The notes under the pieces: model-generated
Database searches by the model: none
The model's input: only the letters and a program-made list of their open reading frames with translations
What the model was told of the DNA's origin: nothing
Shown here: positions 17,590 to 27,236 of the stretch, in pieces
Layout: each line of letters begins with the position of its first letter
Position numbering within the stretch: position 1 is the stretch's first letter
NCBI GenBank assembly: GCA_023381695.1
Contig: JAMCQP010000039.1
Coordinates: 66,151-130,150 of the forward strand
DNA: 64,000 nt
Reading direction: 5' to 3'
Source of the DNA: Bacillota bacterium
Lineage (GTDB): Bacteria; Bacillota; UBA5301; JAMCQP01
Translations under genes and position numbers: made by a program

Positions 17590-17673
17590 CTACACACCTC
17601 ATCTAGTGTAATCAGCTCCCTCCGAAAGGCGGAACTCGATGCGGTTGAGGTCCAGCGTTATTCTTCCCCGGGA

Positions 17674-17705
17674 TAAAAATAATACGTGGGTCGCCTGTTC
17701 CCACG
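17674..17705 (-). terminator. Terminator of the HEAT-repeat gene
   Basis: Stem CGTGGG (17685-17690) / CCCACG (17700-17705), 9-nt loop; on the minus strand TATTATTTTTATCC follows. Confidence 0.6.
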
Positions 17706-17735
17706 CAAATCGGCCGATCCACCTTTTTTTATAAG

Positions 17736-18650
17736 CTAGTTTTCCACCCGGGCGGGTTCCCAATCCCAAAGGCTTGGAACCCTCTGATGGCCGAGGGAGC
17801 CGCTGGAGAGGGCCTGGGCAATGCGCTGGGCCTGGAGATCTATCTCGCGTAAAGCTTCATGGATCGGCAACACCGCCTGTGGACCGCAGATGGCCATCAG
17901 CGTTTCCAACGCGTAATTGCGCTGTTCCTCACTGGTCAAGATGATCCGCACCAGCGGTTCAATGGCCATCTCGTCTCCGATCTTCTGCAATCCCTTTATG
18001 GCGGCCAGCCGTACATCGCGGTCCTCGTCGTTGAGCGCGCAAAGCAGGATTCTGCTCGCCCTGGGGTCTGCGATTTGTCCCAGGGCTTCCACCACCTCGT
18101 AGCGCACCGCCGAAGCCTCATCGACAAAAGCGAAGATCAGCGCGTCAACCGCCCGGGAATCCTTCAAACTGGCGAGAAGTTTTGCCGCCCGCTGCCGGAC
18201 CAGCGTATCGGAAGAGCGAAGAGCCTCCACCAGCGGCCAGACGATCAGGTCGTTGGAGAACTTCCTCAAGGCCAGGACGGTATTATAATATACAAATGCG
18301 TCGGAGTCTCCCAGGGCGCCGATCAGGTAACGAATCTCCGTGGGCTCCGCAAACTTCGCCAGGCCGGCGACCGCCCAGGCGCGGACCACCGCGTCGGGAT
18401 CGGCCAACCCCTCGATAAAAGCCTCGATATCCTCCCGCTCCCCAATCTTGCCAAGGCCGTAGACCGAGCAACGGCGGATGTCGGCGTTTGGGCCGTGGGC
18501 CCCCGTTAAAAGCAACTGCCGCAAAGAAATTTGAATCTCATGCAGGGACATCACCGCCTCCCCGTATGAGATACCATCACCTTCGAGATCGTTAGCCAGG
18601 CTATTTATGGTTTGGAGGAGCTGGTCGACCATTTTGACCTCCAGATGCAT
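17736..18650 (-). CDS. HEAT-repeat (PBS lyase-like) protein
   Basis: 304 aa made mostly of six to seven HEAT-like repeats of about 31 residues between positions 45 and 270 (R-x-x-A-x-x-G-L-x-K-x-x-x-x-x-x-x-x-L-I-x-A-L-x-D patterns), an all-helical interaction surface. The N-terminal 40 residues are a separate helical segment. GGAGGAGGGG precedes ATG 18650. It lies 86 bp downstream of sigH on the same strand. Partner unknown. Confidence 0.82.
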   Translation of the reverse strand: MHLEVKMVDQLLQTINSLANDLEGDGISYGEAVMSLHEIQISLRQLLLTGAHGPNADIRRCSVYGLGKIGEREDIEAFIEGLADPDAVVRAWAVAGLAKFAEPTEIRYLIGALGDSDAFVYYNTVLALRKFSNDLIVWPLVEALRSSDTLVRQRAAKLLASLKDSRAVDALIFAFVDEASAVRYEVVEALGQIADPRASRILLCALNDEDRDVRLAAIKGLQKIGDEMAIEPLVRIILTSEEQRNYALETLMAICGPQAVLPIHEALREIDLQAQRIAQALSSGSLGHQRVPSLWDWEPARVEN

Positions 18651-18736
18651 TTTACCCCTCCTCCGTCATTTAACCTGCGTCATTTAACCTGTAAGCATAG
18701 AATGATTTTCGACAGGCGCCACTCCATTCCTGCCAG

Positions 18737-19378
18737 TCAGCAAAGTTGTTTTTCAATCTTGTTTTTGATACGGCACAAGGCATTGTCAATGGATTTGGTG
18801 TGGGTTTGAAGCCGCAGGGCCATCTCCTTGTAGGAGTGCCCGTTGATGTAGAGCTGGAAGACCTGGTACTCAAATTTGCTGAGCACCTCGCGGATAAACT
18901 GCTGGGTGTGATGGAGCTTTTCCCGGTCGATCACCAGGCTTTCGGGGTCATCCACCTTGTTGTTCCCCAGCACCTCCATCAGGGTCCGGTCCCCGTCGAG
19001 GTCGAAGACCGGCTTGTGAAGGGAGGTATACGAATTGAGCGGGATATGCTTTTGCCGGGTGGTTCCCTTGATGGCGCTGATGATGTTGCGGGTGATGCAG
19101 AGCTTGGCGAACGACCAGAAGCTTGAACCACCGGGGGTAAAATCCCTGATGGCTTTGTAAAGGCCGATCATTCCTTCCTGGATGAGGTCGTCATCCTCCG
19201 CTCCCTGCAAAAAATAAGGTCTTGTCCACACCTGAACAAGTTTTTGATACTTGTTGAGCAAAAAATCGGTGGCCGCCTCATTACCGGACTGTGCAAGTTT
19301 GACGACCTCTTCGTCGGGCATTTCGGCATAAACTGGCTTCTTGGAGATTAAGCGTTCATCTGGCACTGCACAGTCCAT
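18737..19378 (-). CDS. sigH: RNA polymerase sporulation sigma factor SigH
   Basis: Sigma factor for the transition to stationary phase and early sporulation. 213 aa: region 2 (about 20-100, with D-D-L-I-Q-E-G-M-I-G-L-Y-K-A-I-R-D-F and F-x-S-F-A-x-L-C-I-T-R-N-I-I) and region 4 (about 150-210, Y-K-E-M-A-L-R-L-Q-T-H-T-K-S-I-D-N-A-L-C-R-I-K). GGAGGG precedes ATG 19378. A sigma-H-like promoter lies 49-75 nt upstream, suggesting autoregulation. No rlmB/yacP or ribosomal-protein genes, its usual neighbours, are present here. Confidence 0.93.
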   Translation of the reverse strand: MDCAVPDERLISKKPVYAEMPDEEVVKLAQSGNEAATDFLLNKYQKLVQVWTRPYFLQGAEDDDLIQEGMIGLYKAIRDFTPGGSSFWSFAKLCITRNIISAIKGTTRQKHIPLNSYTSLHKPVFDLDGDRTLMEVLGNNKVDDPESLVIDREKLHHTQQFIREVLSKFEYQVFQLYINGHSYKEMALRLQTHTKSIDNALCRIKNKIEKQLC

Positions 19379-19426
19379 ACCAACACCCTCCAGGAAATAT
19401 ATGCCAATATGTGTTTCCGATATAGC

Positions 19427-19453
19427 ATTCGACAGCAGGATCTAAAATCCTGC
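19427..19453 (-). promoter_or_regulatory. Possible sigma-H promoter upstream of sigH
   Basis: On the minus strand GCAGGATTT (19453-19445), 11 nt, GTCGAAT (19433-19427), matching RNAGGAWWW-N11-RNNGAAT. It overlaps a 9-bp inverted repeat (19433-19441 / 19447-19455) that might instead end the upstream peptidase transcript, although no T run follows. Confidence 0.5.
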
Positions 19454-19462
19454 TGCATTTGA

Positions 19463-20536
19463 TCACTCGTAAAAGCTTTCTACCGTCCTGGCATCGAGCT
19501 TTTGGAGCACCCGAACCAGGAGTTCCACCGCCTGATCATAGTCGTCCCGGCTGATGATGCCCGCGTGGCAGTGAATATATCTGGTGGGCATGGCTAAGAC
19601 CACGGAAGCCACGCCGTGCTGGTTGAACTGAATCTTTCCGGCGTCGGTGCCCCCACCCTCCATCACATCAAACTGCAACGGCAATCCGGCCTCCCTGGCG
19701 GTATCCACGATGAGGTCCCGCAGCCGTAGATTGGGAATCAGGGAATGATCGAGCACCAAAAGGGCCGGCCCGCGTCCAAGCCTCTCCATAACCCTCTCCT
19801 TTTCCAGCCCGGGGGTGTCGGCGGCAACCCCCACATCCACCGCGATTCCCACATCGGGATAGATGCTCTGCACGCTGGTCTGGGCTCCCCTGAGCCCCAC
19901 CTCTTCCTGAACGGTTCCCGCCCCGTAAACGGTGTTGGGGTGCGGCGCTCCTCCCAACCGCCGGAAGATGTCGATCAGCATCGCGCAACCCAGCCGGTCG
20001 TCCCAGGCCTTGGCCAGGTAACGGCGGCCATCGCCCAGGGTGGCGAAGTCGCTTACCGGGATGACGGGATCGCCGGGCCGGACGCCGAACTTTTCCGAGG
20101 CCTCCTTCTCGTCAGCCGCGCCGATGTCAATGAACATGTCCTTCTTGGCGACGACCTTCTTGCGTTCCTCATCGGTGAGGATATGGGGGGGAAGCGAACC
20201 GATCACCCCTATGTAGTCGCCCTTGACGGTCTTCACGCGCACGCGCTGCGCCAGCATCACCTGCTCCCACCAGCCGCCCAGGGCGGAAAACCGCAGGAAG
20301 CCATCCTCGGTGATCTGCTTGACCATGAAACCGATCTCGTCCATGTGAGCCGCCAGCATGATCTTCGGCGTCTTGGCGGAACCATCCTTCCTGGCGATGA
20401 GGGATCCCAACCGGTCTGTTTCAATGGCCGCCAGCGGTTCGAGATGCTTGCGCATGATCGCCCGCACCTCCCGCTCATAACCCGAAACACCCGAGGCGTC
20501 GGTGAGCTCTTTGAACAACTGAACCGTTTCATCCAT
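19463..20536 (-). CDS. M42-family aminopeptidase
   Basis: Cytosolic dinuclear-metal aminopeptidase/deblocking enzyme that forms large tetrahedral assemblies. 357 aa with the metal ligands and catalytic residues in A-A-H-M-D-E-I-G-F (about 65), K-A-W-D-D-R-L-G (about 180), V-Q-E-E-V-G-L-R-G (about 213), the Asp of V-D-V-G, and the C-terminal H of I-H-C-H-A-G. Some relatives are annotated as endoglucanases, which I consider wrong. GGAGGAGAG lies upstream of the start. Confidence 0.93.
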   Translation of the reverse strand: MDETVQLFKELTDASGVSGYEREVRAIMRKHLEPLAAIETDRLGSLIARKDGSAKTPKIMLAAHMDEIGFMVKQITEDGFLRFSALGGWWEQVMLAQRVRVKTVKGDYIGVIGSLPPHILTDEERKKVVAKKDMFIDIGAADEKEASEKFGVRPGDPVIPVSDFATLGDGRRYLAKAWDDRLGCAMLIDIFRRLGGAPHPNTVYGAGTVQEEVGLRGAQTSVQSIYPDVGIAVDVGVAADTPGLEKERVMERLGRGPALLVLDHSLIPNLRLRDLIVDTAREAGLPLQFDVMEGGGTDAGKIQFNQHGVASVVLAMPTRYIHCHAGIISRDDYDQAVELLVRVLQKLDARTVESFYE

Positions 20537-20556
20537 GGAAATAATCTCTCCTCCTG

Positions 20557-20600
20557 AAAAAAATAATGTCCCGTGATAACCTTTGCCGTTATCACAGGAC
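20557..20600 (-). terminator. Terminator of speD
   Basis: Stem 20568-20580 / 20588-20600 (13 bp with one mismatch, 7-nt loop), followed on the minus strand by ATTATTTTTTT. Confidence 0.8.
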
Positions 20601-20673
20601 TATTATGACACACAACACGGCGATAAACTCGCTTCAAATAACATAAAAAACTGTTTCACCCCTTTGACCCGTT

Positions 20674-21057
20674 TTACGAGATCTTCTGGAGCACCTCTTC
20701 ATGCGTTTCAAACACGCCTCTTTTTACCTCGGTCGCTGTCAACTGTTGCGCCTTGAATTTCCGTTTGATGTAGTTACAGGCATCCCACGGGTCGACCCGC
20801 TCCCCGCAGGTAAAGACGTCAACAGCAGCGTACCCTAACTCAGGCCAGGTGTGGATAGCTAAATGTGATTCGGAGATCACAACAACCCCACTAACCCCCT
20901 GGGGACTGAACTTGTGGAATGCCACTTCCCGGACTTCCGCGCCGGCTTCCAAAGCGGCATCAACCATGATCTGTTCGATCCGTTTCCGATTGTTCAGCAC
21001 CTCAGGGTCACACCCGTTTAACTCGCACAAGATATGACGGCCCAAAGCTTGCTCCAT
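20674..21057 (-). CDS. speD: S-adenosylmethionine decarboxylase proenzyme
   Basis: Makes decarboxylated SAM, the aminopropyl donor for spermidine. 127 aa, the short bacterial class. The chain self-cleaves between E63 and S64 in [13 protein letters not shown], turning S64 into the pyruvoyl cofactor; downstream H and C (F-T-C-G-E) of the active site are present. It has its own promoter (21121-21148) and terminator. No spermidine synthase is nearby. Confidence 0.95.
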   Translation of the reverse strand: MEQALGRHILCELNGCDPEVLNNRKRIEQIMVDAALEAGAEVREVAFHKFSPQGVSGVVVISESHLAIHTWPELGYAAVDVFTCGERVDPWDACNYIKRKFKAQQLTATEVKRGVFETHEEVLQKIS

Positions 21058-21120
21058 CTACCATCTTTGCCCCCTTTTTTCAGATTGGTTGAACAACTGG
21101 AGCGCTGTCCAACCCATTAA

Positions 21121-21148
21121 ATTGTAGCAGATTCCCGCGGAAAGTCAA
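21121..21148 (-). promoter_or_regulatory. Promoter of speD
   Basis: TTGACT (21148-21143), 16-nt spacer, TACAAT (21126-21121), 64 nt upstream of the speD start. Confidence 0.6.
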
Positions 21149-21224
21149 GGCATTGGGGAAAAAATCTGGTGGGGGCCTAAGACAAGCTATTTATCTTGAA
21201 AATCCTTTAGTTAGCTACTGCCTG

Positions 21225-22517
21225 TTAGATTAAACCTTCGTTGGCTAACCGGGCCGCGGCCAATAAAATCCCCACTTTCACCTGTTCCCTGGCCAGGCCG
21301 CCCTGAAGATAGCCTATGTAAGGAGGGCGAATGGGGGCGTCGGCGCTCAACTCAATGGAAGCCCCCTGCACGAAACCGCTGCCGGCCATGATCACCTCAT
21401 CGGCGTATCCCGGCATGGGAGCCGGGTAAGGAACCGCGTGGGCATCCACCACCGCTCCCCCTTGCAACCCCCGGCAGAAGGCGCTCAGGGGTTCCGGCGC
21501 ACCAAACCGGATCGCCTGGATGAGATCCACCCGCCGTTCATCCACGCCCGGTGAAACCTCAAAACCCAGGGCCGAAAAGAACCCCGCCGCGAAGATCGCC
21601 CCGGCCAGGGCTTCTCCCACCACATGGGGCGCCAGAAAGAGCCCCTGAAACAACGGACGCAAAAGATCCAGGGTGGCCCCCACCCTGGATCCGATTCCCG
21701 GCGCCAGAAGCCGGTTGGCGGCCTGCTCAACCAGGTTCCTCTTCCCCGCCACATAACCGCCCATGGGCGCCAGCCCGCCGCCGGGATTCTTGATGAGCGA
21801 TCCCGCCGCCAGATCGGCGCCAACCTGGGTGGGTTCCAAAAGCTCCACAAATTCCCCGTAACAATTGTCCACGAAACAAACGATCTCCGGGCGCCTGGCC
21901 TTGACCAGGCGAATCAGATCCCCCAGTTCTTCCACGGATAAGGAAGGCCGCCAGGCGTAACCCCGCGACCGTTGAAAGGCCACCATCCGGGTGGGCGGGT
22001 CCAGGGCTTCCAGGAGCCGCTCCCGATCCACCTTGCCGTCGGCGGCCAGCGGCACCTCCAGGTAGTCCACCCCCAGATCCCGCAGGCTTCCGGGCGAATC
22101 CGGCGAGTCCCCCCCGGCGCCGATGACCCCCAGCAGGGTGTCATAGGGTTTGCCCGTCGCCGCCACCAGGCGGTCTCCGGGGCGCAATACCCCATAGAGA
22201 CAGGAGGCGATGGCATGGGTCCCCGAAGCAATCTGCGGCCTGACCAGAGCGGCTTCCGCGCCGAAAACAGTGGTATAAGCCCGCTCCAGCGTTTCCCTCC
22301 CGCTGTCGCCGTAACCGTACCCGGTGGTGCCGGCAAAATGGTGCTCACCCAGGCCGACGTCCTGCAACGCCTTGAGCACTTTTAGCTGGTTATGGGCCTT
22401 GATCGCCTCCCGCCCGGCCACAAGCGGAGCCGTCCGCCTGTCCACTTCCCGGCCAAGCTCCAGGAGTCGCTGCGGGATACCATATTCCTTGAGAAAAGGG
22501 CTGTCCCACATCTTCAA
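21225..22517 (-). CDS. Methionine gamma-lyase family protein (YnbB / 'aluminum resistance' type)
   Basis: 430 aa PLP fold-type I enzyme of the Cys/Met-metabolism superfamily. Marks: [11 protein letters not shown] near residue 62, S-G-T-H-A-I near 98 and the probable PLP lysine in S-L-I-K-N-P-G-G-G (about 245). Family members are annotated 'aluminum resistance protein' with no proven reaction. It starts at TTG inside the dapL stop (4-nt overlap), so it is translated from the dap operon. A role in lysine or wall metabolism is possible from context only. Confidence 0.88.
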   Translation of the reverse strand: MKMWDSPFLKEYGIPQRLLELGREVDRRTAPLVAGREAIKAHNQLKVLKALQDVGLGEHHFAGTTGYGYGDSGRETLERAYTTVFGAEAALVRPQIASGTHAIASCLYGVLRPGDRLVAATGKPYDTLLGVIGAGGDSPDSPGSLRDLGVDYLEVPLAADGKVDRERLLEALDPPTRMVAFQRSRGYAWRPSLSVEELGDLIRLVKARRPEIVCFVDNCYGEFVELLEPTQVGADLAAGSLIKNPGGGLAPMGGYVAGKRNLVEQAANRLLAPGIGSRVGATLDLLRPLFQGLFLAPHVVGEALAGAIFAAGFFSALGFEVSPGVDERRVDLIQAIRFGAPEPLSAFCRGLQGGAVVDAHAVPYPAPMPGYADEVIMAGSGFVQGASIELSADAPIRPPYIGYLQGGLAREQVKVGILLAAARLANEGLI

Positions 22518-23704
22518 AACGCCGCCCTGGTTGGCAAGTTAAAGCGAATCCCGCTCTCTTCCATGCGCCGGAGCGCTTCCCTGATCCGGTCCTCCTCCAG
22601 GCACAGCGAGATGCGGAAGTAACCCTCTCCGTACGTACCGTAGCCGTTGCCGGGAACCACCACCACCCCGGCCTTCTCCAGGAGCATCGCGGTGAACTCG
22701 GTGGCGGTCATGCCGGCGGGAACCGGGCACCAGAGGTAGAAGGTTCCCTTTGGCTTCTCGAGCCGCCACCCCAGAGCGTTCAACCCGTCGACCATCAGAT
22801 CCCGTCGCCGGCGGTAAACCTCACTGATCTCCTTCACGCTCTCCTGGGAACCGTTGAGAGCTTCAATCCCGGCATATTGAATCGCCTGGAAGACCCCGGA
22901 GTCGATATTGGTCTTGATCCGCCCCAGAGCCTCGATGACGAACGGATTCCCCGCCGCCCAGCCGATGCGCCAGCCGGTCATGTTAAAGGGCTTGGACAGG
23001 GAATGAAACTCGATGCCCACCTCCCTGGCGCCCGGGGTCTCCAGAAAGCTCGGCGCCCGGTAGCCGTCGAAGGTAAGCTCCGAGTAGGCCGCATCATGGC
23101 AGACGATGATCTCATATTCCCGGGCAAAAGCCACCACTTCCTCGAAGAATCTCCGATCCGCCACCGCTCCCGTGGGATTGTTGGGGTAGTTCAAAAACAT
23201 CAATCTGGCCTTTTTGGCCACCTCGGCGGGAATATCCCGGAGCTGGGGAAGGTAGCCGTTCTTCTCCAGAAGCGGCATTCGATAGGATTCTCCCCCCGCA
23301 AAGAGGGTGCCGACGCCGTACACCGGGTAGCCCGGGTCCGGGATCAGATTGACGTCCCCGGGGTCCACAAAGCAGAGCGAGATGTGGGCAATGCCCTCCT
23401 TGGAACCGATCAGGGAGACCACCTCGGTATCGGGGTCCAGCTCCACGCCGAACCGCCTGGCGTACCAGCCGGCCACGGCGGCGCGAAACTCCCGCAGCCC
23501 TTCATAGCTGGGGTAACGGTGGTTGGCGGGGTTGTAAGCCTCTTCCGCCAGCTTGTCGATGATGTGGGTGGGCGTCGGCCGGTCCGGGTCGCCGATCCCA
23601 AGGCTGATCACGTCCACCCCCTCCGCCCTGGCCCTGGCCATCTTTCTGTCAATCTCGGCAAACAAGTAGGGCGGGAGCTTCTTGATTCTCTGCGCGGTTT
23701 CCAT
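22514..23704 (-). CDS. dapL: LL-diaminopimelate aminotransferase
   Basis: Converts tetrahydrodipicolinate directly to LL-diaminopimelate with glutamate, a short cut in lysine and peptidoglycan synthesis. 396 aa class I/II aminotransferase: N-terminal [17 protein letters not shown] near 165, and the PLP lysine in [13 protein letters not shown] (about 232). The next gene upstream is dapF, which uses the product, supporting DapL over a generic aspartate aminotransferase. Confidence 0.9.
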   Translation of the reverse strand: METAQRIKKLPPYLFAEIDRKMARARAEGVDVISLGIGDPDRPTPTHIIDKLAEEAYNPANHRYPSYEGLREFRAAVAGWYARRFGVELDPDTEVVSLIGSKEGIAHISLCFVDPGDVNLIPDPGYPVYGVGTLFAGGESYRMPLLEKNGYLPQLRDIPAEVAKKARLMFLNYPNNPTGAVADRRFFEEVVAFAREYEIIVCHDAAYSELTFDGYRAPSFLETPGAREVGIEFHSLSKPFNMTGWRIGWAAGNPFVIEALGRIKTNIDSGVFQAIQYAGIEALNGSQESVKEISEVYRRRRDLMVDGLNALGWRLEKPKGTFYLWCPVPAGMTATEFTAMLLEKAGVVVVPGNGYGTYGEGYFRISLCLEEDRIREALRRMEESGIRFNLPTRAAF

Positions 23705-23763
23705 GGCATCTCTTCCCTTTCATAAATAAAATCATCGCTTTTTAGCGCAAAGGGGTAAACCTT

Positions 23764-24639
23764 TCAGCGAGGACCACCTATGAAATTCCAGGGGTCCAAC
23801 TCCCCCTGAAATACCTCCACCGCCGGGCCGGTCATATAGACATGGTCGCCGGCTGGATCCCAGAAGATTTCCAGAACCCCACCCCGCAACTGGATCGTGA
23901 CCCGGCGCTGGCTGTACCCATTTAATACGCCGGCCACCGCCGTGGCACAGGATCCGGTGCCGCAGGCCAGGGTCTCCCCGGACCCGCGCTCCCAGACCCG
24001 CAGCGCCAGGTGGTTTTCGTCAATCACCCGGCAAAATTCCACGTTGGTTCTGGCGGGAAAAGCCGGATGCCTCTCGATCTTCGGGCCGAGTTCGAGCACC
24101 GGCGCGGTTTCCGTATCCTCCACAAAGAGCACGCAGTGGGGGTTGCCCATGGAGACGCCGGTAATCTTCAGGGTCTGGCCGTCCACCACCAGCGGCTCTC
24201 CCACCACCTGAGCGGTGGGATCGGCCTCCGGGCTTAACGCCATCGGGATCTCCGCCCTGCTCAAATGCGGCCGGCCCATATCCACGCGGATCATCTCCGC
24301 CTTGCCCTCCTTGATCTCCACCAGATCCAGGGTCTTGATCCCCGCCAGGGTCTCCACGGTAATCCGCTCTTTTCTGGCCAGGCCGTGGTCGTAACCGTAC
24401 TTGGCCACGCAGCGGATCCCGTTGCCGCACATCTCGCTCTCGCTGCCGTCGGCGTTGAACATCCGCATCCGTAAATCAGCCTTTTGCGACGGCAAGATCA
24501 GGATCAGGCCGTCGGACCCGACGCCGAAATGGCGATCGCTGACCCTGCGGGACAACTCCCCTGGGTTTTCCACTTTTTCCCTGAAACCATCGATATAAAC
24601 GTAATCGTTCCCGATGCCGTGCATCTTCACAAAACGCAT
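23764..24639 (-). CDS. dapF: Diaminopimelate epimerase
   Basis: Epimerises LL- to meso-diaminopimelate without a cofactor. 291 aa with the two catalytic cysteines in M-C-G-N-G-I-R-C (C71) and in L-A-C-G-T-G-S-C-A (about 222). N-terminal M-H-G-I-G-N-D-Y is standard. GAGGGG lies 6 nt before the ATG. Acts just before dapL's product enters the wall pathway. Confidence 0.96.
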   Translation of the reverse strand: MRFVKMHGIGNDYVYIDGFREKVENPGELSRRVSDRHFGVGSDGLILILPSQKADLRMRMFNADGSESEMCGNGIRCVAKYGYDHGLARKERITVETLAGIKTLDLVEIKEGKAEMIRVDMGRPHLSRAEIPMALSPEADPTAQVVGEPLVVDGQTLKITGVSMGNPHCVLFVEDTETAPVLELGPKIERHPAFPARTNVEFCRVIDENHLALRVWERGSGETLACGTGSCATAVAGVLNGYSQRRVTIQLRGGVLEIFWDPAGDHVYMTGPAVEVFQGELDPWNFIGGPR

Positions 24640-24657
24640 GACAAACCCCTCTTCAGG

Positions 24658-24936
24658 CTACTCGGGCCGGCCAATCGCCGCCAACTTCGTTTGATCATAA
24701 CATACCTGCAAATTCCTGTCAAATAAGGAAGAATCGTCGTTTTGGCGCCCACAGAGCCGGCACTGTCCCTCCAACAGGCTCAGGCGGCGTAATTCTAACG
24801 GAGCATAAGAAAATCCCAGGCGAAACCCCTCTTCTTTTCCGATCCGGCGCCCCGCGACATAACCCAACAGGATACCGGTTAAAAACAGGATCGCTAGCCA
24901 TTGCAGCAGAATACGGCATTCCCCCCCTCTTTCCAA
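24658..24936 (-). CDS. Membrane protein with C-terminal cysteine pair, unknown function
   Basis: About 92 aa: one transmembrane helix near the N-terminus (W-L-A-I-L-F-L-T-G-I-L-L-G-Y-V-A-G), a basic stretch, then C-R-L-C-G-R and a third Cys, possibly a small metal site. The frame is open back to 25092, inside the next gene, but the residues there are only the shadow of that gene. I chose TTG 24936 behind GGGGGG; start uncertain. It ends 19 nt before dapF. Confidence 0.5.
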   Translation of the reverse strand: MERGGECRILLQWLAILFLTGILLGYVAGRRIGKEEGFRLGFSYAPLELRRLSLLEGQCRLCGRQNDDSSLFDRNLQVCYDQTKLAAIGRPE

Positions 24937-24980
24937 GATCGCCCCCCAGGCGCTCAGGAGCCCATCATGCGACCAGGCCG

Positions 24981-25586
24981 TCAGACAGCCGGGTCCGCCG
25001 GCCGGCCGGTCCCCAGCCGGCCGGTGGAAACGCGCGCCGCCCAAAAGCCCACCAGCCAGGCCCCCGGAATGCTTGCCGCCAGCCGCATCCAATCCAGGCT
25101 CAAACCGATGATCAGCCAGATCACCGCCATCAGCGCCACCTCAAATTTGCCGGTGGCCGTAACCCAGTTGCGCCGGCCGGCCTGCAGATCGCGCCGGTAG
25201 TCCACCAGATCGTCGAGAGCCTGGATCACCACCATGCAGGCCAGCGAGGCCAGCGCGGAACGCCATCCATATGCCAAAATCCCGATCAGAACCGTCAGGA
25301 AAGATTCCACGCCCGCGGGCAAGCGCGACGGCAGCCGCCGCCATGGGTTGTCAAGCATCCCCACCGCGTAAGCGGCCAAAAAGAGGGATACCGCCCATTC
25401 CGTGTTCAAAGCGGCGGCCACCATTCCAAGAAAAAGGGCGTAAGCGGCCGCTCCTCCCGCCCCGAGCACGGCTTCGGCCCCGTCTTTGTCCACCCGGCCG
25501 AGATCCCCGTCCAGCAGATCGTCCATGAGTTTGACGGCCAGCGCCATGCACAGCACCGCGCCAAGCCTAGATATGCTGGGCCACAA
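24981..25586 (-). CDS. Polytopic membrane protein with UbiA-like Asp motifs
   Basis: 201 aa, about six hydrophobic helices. Two aspartate clusters, M-D-D-L-L-D-G-D (about 21-28) and L-D-D-L-V-D-Y-R-R-D (about 124-133), sit at helix ends and recall the D-x-x-D-type Mg2+/diphosphate motifs of UbiA prenyltransferases, though the protein is shorter than that family (about 280-300 aa). It overlaps the GTPase stop by 20 nt. Likely a lipid-acting or lipid-binding protein, by inference only. Confidence 0.65.
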   Translation of the reverse strand: MWPSISRLGAVLCMALAVKLMDDLLDGDLGRVDKDGAEAVLGAGGAAAYALFLGMVAAALNTEWAVSLFLAAYAVGMLDNPWRRLPSRLPAGVESFLTVLIGILAYGWRSALASLACMVVIQALDDLVDYRRDLQAGRRNWVTATGKFEVALMAVIWLIIGLSLDWMRLAASIPGAWLVGFWAARVSTGRLGTGRPADPAV

Positions 25587-26169
25587 AGCGCTTCACCTCC
25601 CGGAAGCCCTGGCGGCGCAACGCGGAAATGGGAAAGATCGGGAGCTCCTGAAATCTCTGCTGCAGGACCGCCAGCCCTTCCTGCGCCGGAGGGAGATCCA
25701 TCTTGTTGGCCAGGATGGCGTACCCCGGCCGCATCCGGGCGTAGTTCGCCAGTTCAAGATCCACTTCCCCGATCTCGGGATGATCCCGGCGGATCGCCGA
25801 GGCATCCATCATATGCAGGATGACCGCCGCATCGCGGATTACTCCCAGGGTCTGCGCCATGGCGCGGCGGATCTGCGTATTTGGATGTATCCCCTCGGAA
25901 AGGCCGGTGGTATCCACCAGATAAAATGGCTTCCGCCCTTTTCCCACGCCCATTTCCAGATTTTGGCCCAGCAGGTTGCGGGTCTTGTGCACTTCCGGGC
26001 CGGTCAGCGTTAAAATGGCCTCATCCACGTTGTAGGTACGGGCGCCGTCCGGCCCATCCGCCGCCTTGATGGCGATAGCCAGTTCTTGCCGGCCCAGAAA
26101 AGCCGCAAAATTGACGGCAAACATCGTCTTGCCCACATTGCTCTGGCCGATTACCACACAGGATTTCAC
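25567..26169 (-). CDS. Small P-loop GTPase, unknown target
   Basis: 200 aa Era/TrmE-like G domain: G1 G-Q-S-N-V-G-K-T (8-15), G3 D-T-T-G-L, G4 N-K-M-D, G5 I-S-A-L. No extra RNA-binding or membrane domain. It overlaps spoVK by 4 nt (ATGA) and the membrane protein behind it by 20 nt, so the three are translated as one block, which hints at a sporulation role. Confidence 0.8.
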   Translation of the reverse strand: MKSCVVIGQSNVGKTMFAVNFAAFLGRQELAIAIKAADGPDGARTYNVDEAILTLTGPEVHKTRNLLGQNLEMGVGKGRKPFYLVDTTGLSEGIHPNTQIRRAMAQTLGVIRDAAVILHMMDASAIRRDHPEIGEVDLELANYARMRPGYAILANKMDLPPAQEGLAVLQQRFQELPIFPISALRRQGFREVKRFVAQHI

Positions 26170-27215
26170 GGCGTCGTTTCTCCCCCCGCGACCGCCTTTT
26201 CCAGGGCCCTGACCCTCGCCCTGAACAACTCCTCCGGCCGGCGCTTGAACTGGCTCTTCGGCGGAAGATCCTCCTCAACGAGCAACATCAGTTCTTCACG
26301 GCCGACCTGCCCTTTGTGGAGCAGGCGCACCGCCTGTTGCCGCAAGGCCCTTTCGATCAGGTTCCGGACCAGCCTGGCGTTCCCGCTGTTTTTATCACCG
26401 TTGAGACTCACCTGGAGCAGGATCTCGTGCAGACGCGCCCGGGCGCCTTCTGAAAAACGGTACTGGCGCTTTTTAATCATCAGTTCGGCAATCTGAAGCA
26501 GCTCCCGGATGGTGTAATCCGGAAAATCGATCTGAATCGGGAACCTGGAGACAAGGCCCGGGTTGGTCTCCAGAAAGTCCTCCATCTCATGCGGATAACC
26601 GGCCAGGATCAGGATCAACTCGTCCTTGTGGTCCTCCATGGCCTTGACCATTGTGTCGATGGCTTCCTTGCCGAAGTCCTTGTGCCCCCCTCTGGCCAAA
26701 GAATATGCCTCATCGATGAACAGAATTCCACCTAACGCGCGTTTGATCTGTTCCCTGGTCTTCTGGGCCGTGTGCCCGATGTACTCCCCCACCAGATCCG
26801 CGCGTTCCACCTCGATGCTGTGCCCTTTGGGCAAAACTCCGAGTTCCTTGAACATCCGGCCCAGGATCCGGGCCACGGTGGTCTTGCCCGTTCCCGGATT
26901 TCCCTTGAAGATCATGTGCAGGGCCAGAGGCTCGGTGGCCAGATTTTCCCTGGCCCGCCACTTCTGGACCTCCACGAAGGCCACCATCTCGCCGACCAGC
27001 TTCTTCACGCCGTCCAACCCGATCAAGCCATTTAGCTCCGCGCGGGCCTCTTCCAGACGCCGGCGCCTTTCGGCGGCCTCATCCTCCCGGGGGCCGCCGG
27101 TTCCCTTGTCCATGGCCACAAGCTGGGACAGGGCCTTTGCCGCGGTGATCCGGCCGGTTTCCAACGCCAGCAGCACCTCACCGGGTGCTTTTGCCGGATT
27201 CTGTACCTCCACCAA
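26166..27215 (-). CDS. spoVK: Stage V sporulation protein K (AAA+ ATPase)
   Basis: CbbX/SpoVK-family AAA+ ATPase, needed for spore maturation in Bacillus. 349 aa: N-terminal helical part to about residue 60, then the AAA core with Walker A G-N-P-G-T-G-K-T-T (about 108), Walker B L-F-I-D-E-A-Y (about 168) and the arginine finger region R-F-P (about 228). It starts at TTG 27215 (GTG one codon later) behind GGGGGG. The following two genes overlap head to tail. Confidence 0.9.
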   Translation of the reverse strand: MVEVQNPAKAPGEVLLALETGRITAAKALSQLVAMDKGTGGPREDEAAERRRRLEEARAELNGLIGLDGVKKLVGEMVAFVEVQKWRARENLATEPLALHMIFKGNPGTGKTTVARILGRMFKELGVLPKGHSIEVERADLVGEYIGHTAQKTREQIKRALGGILFIDEAYSLARGGHKDFGKEAIDTMVKAMEDHKDELILILAGYPHEMEDFLETNPGLVSRFPIQIDFPDYTIRELLQIAELMIKKRQYRFSEGARARLHEILLQVSLNGDKNSGNARLVRNLIERALRQQAVRLLHKGQVGREELMLLVEEDLPPKSQFKRRPEELFRARVRALEKAVAGGETTP

Positions 27216-27236
27216 CCACGAGCCCCCCTCAACAGA

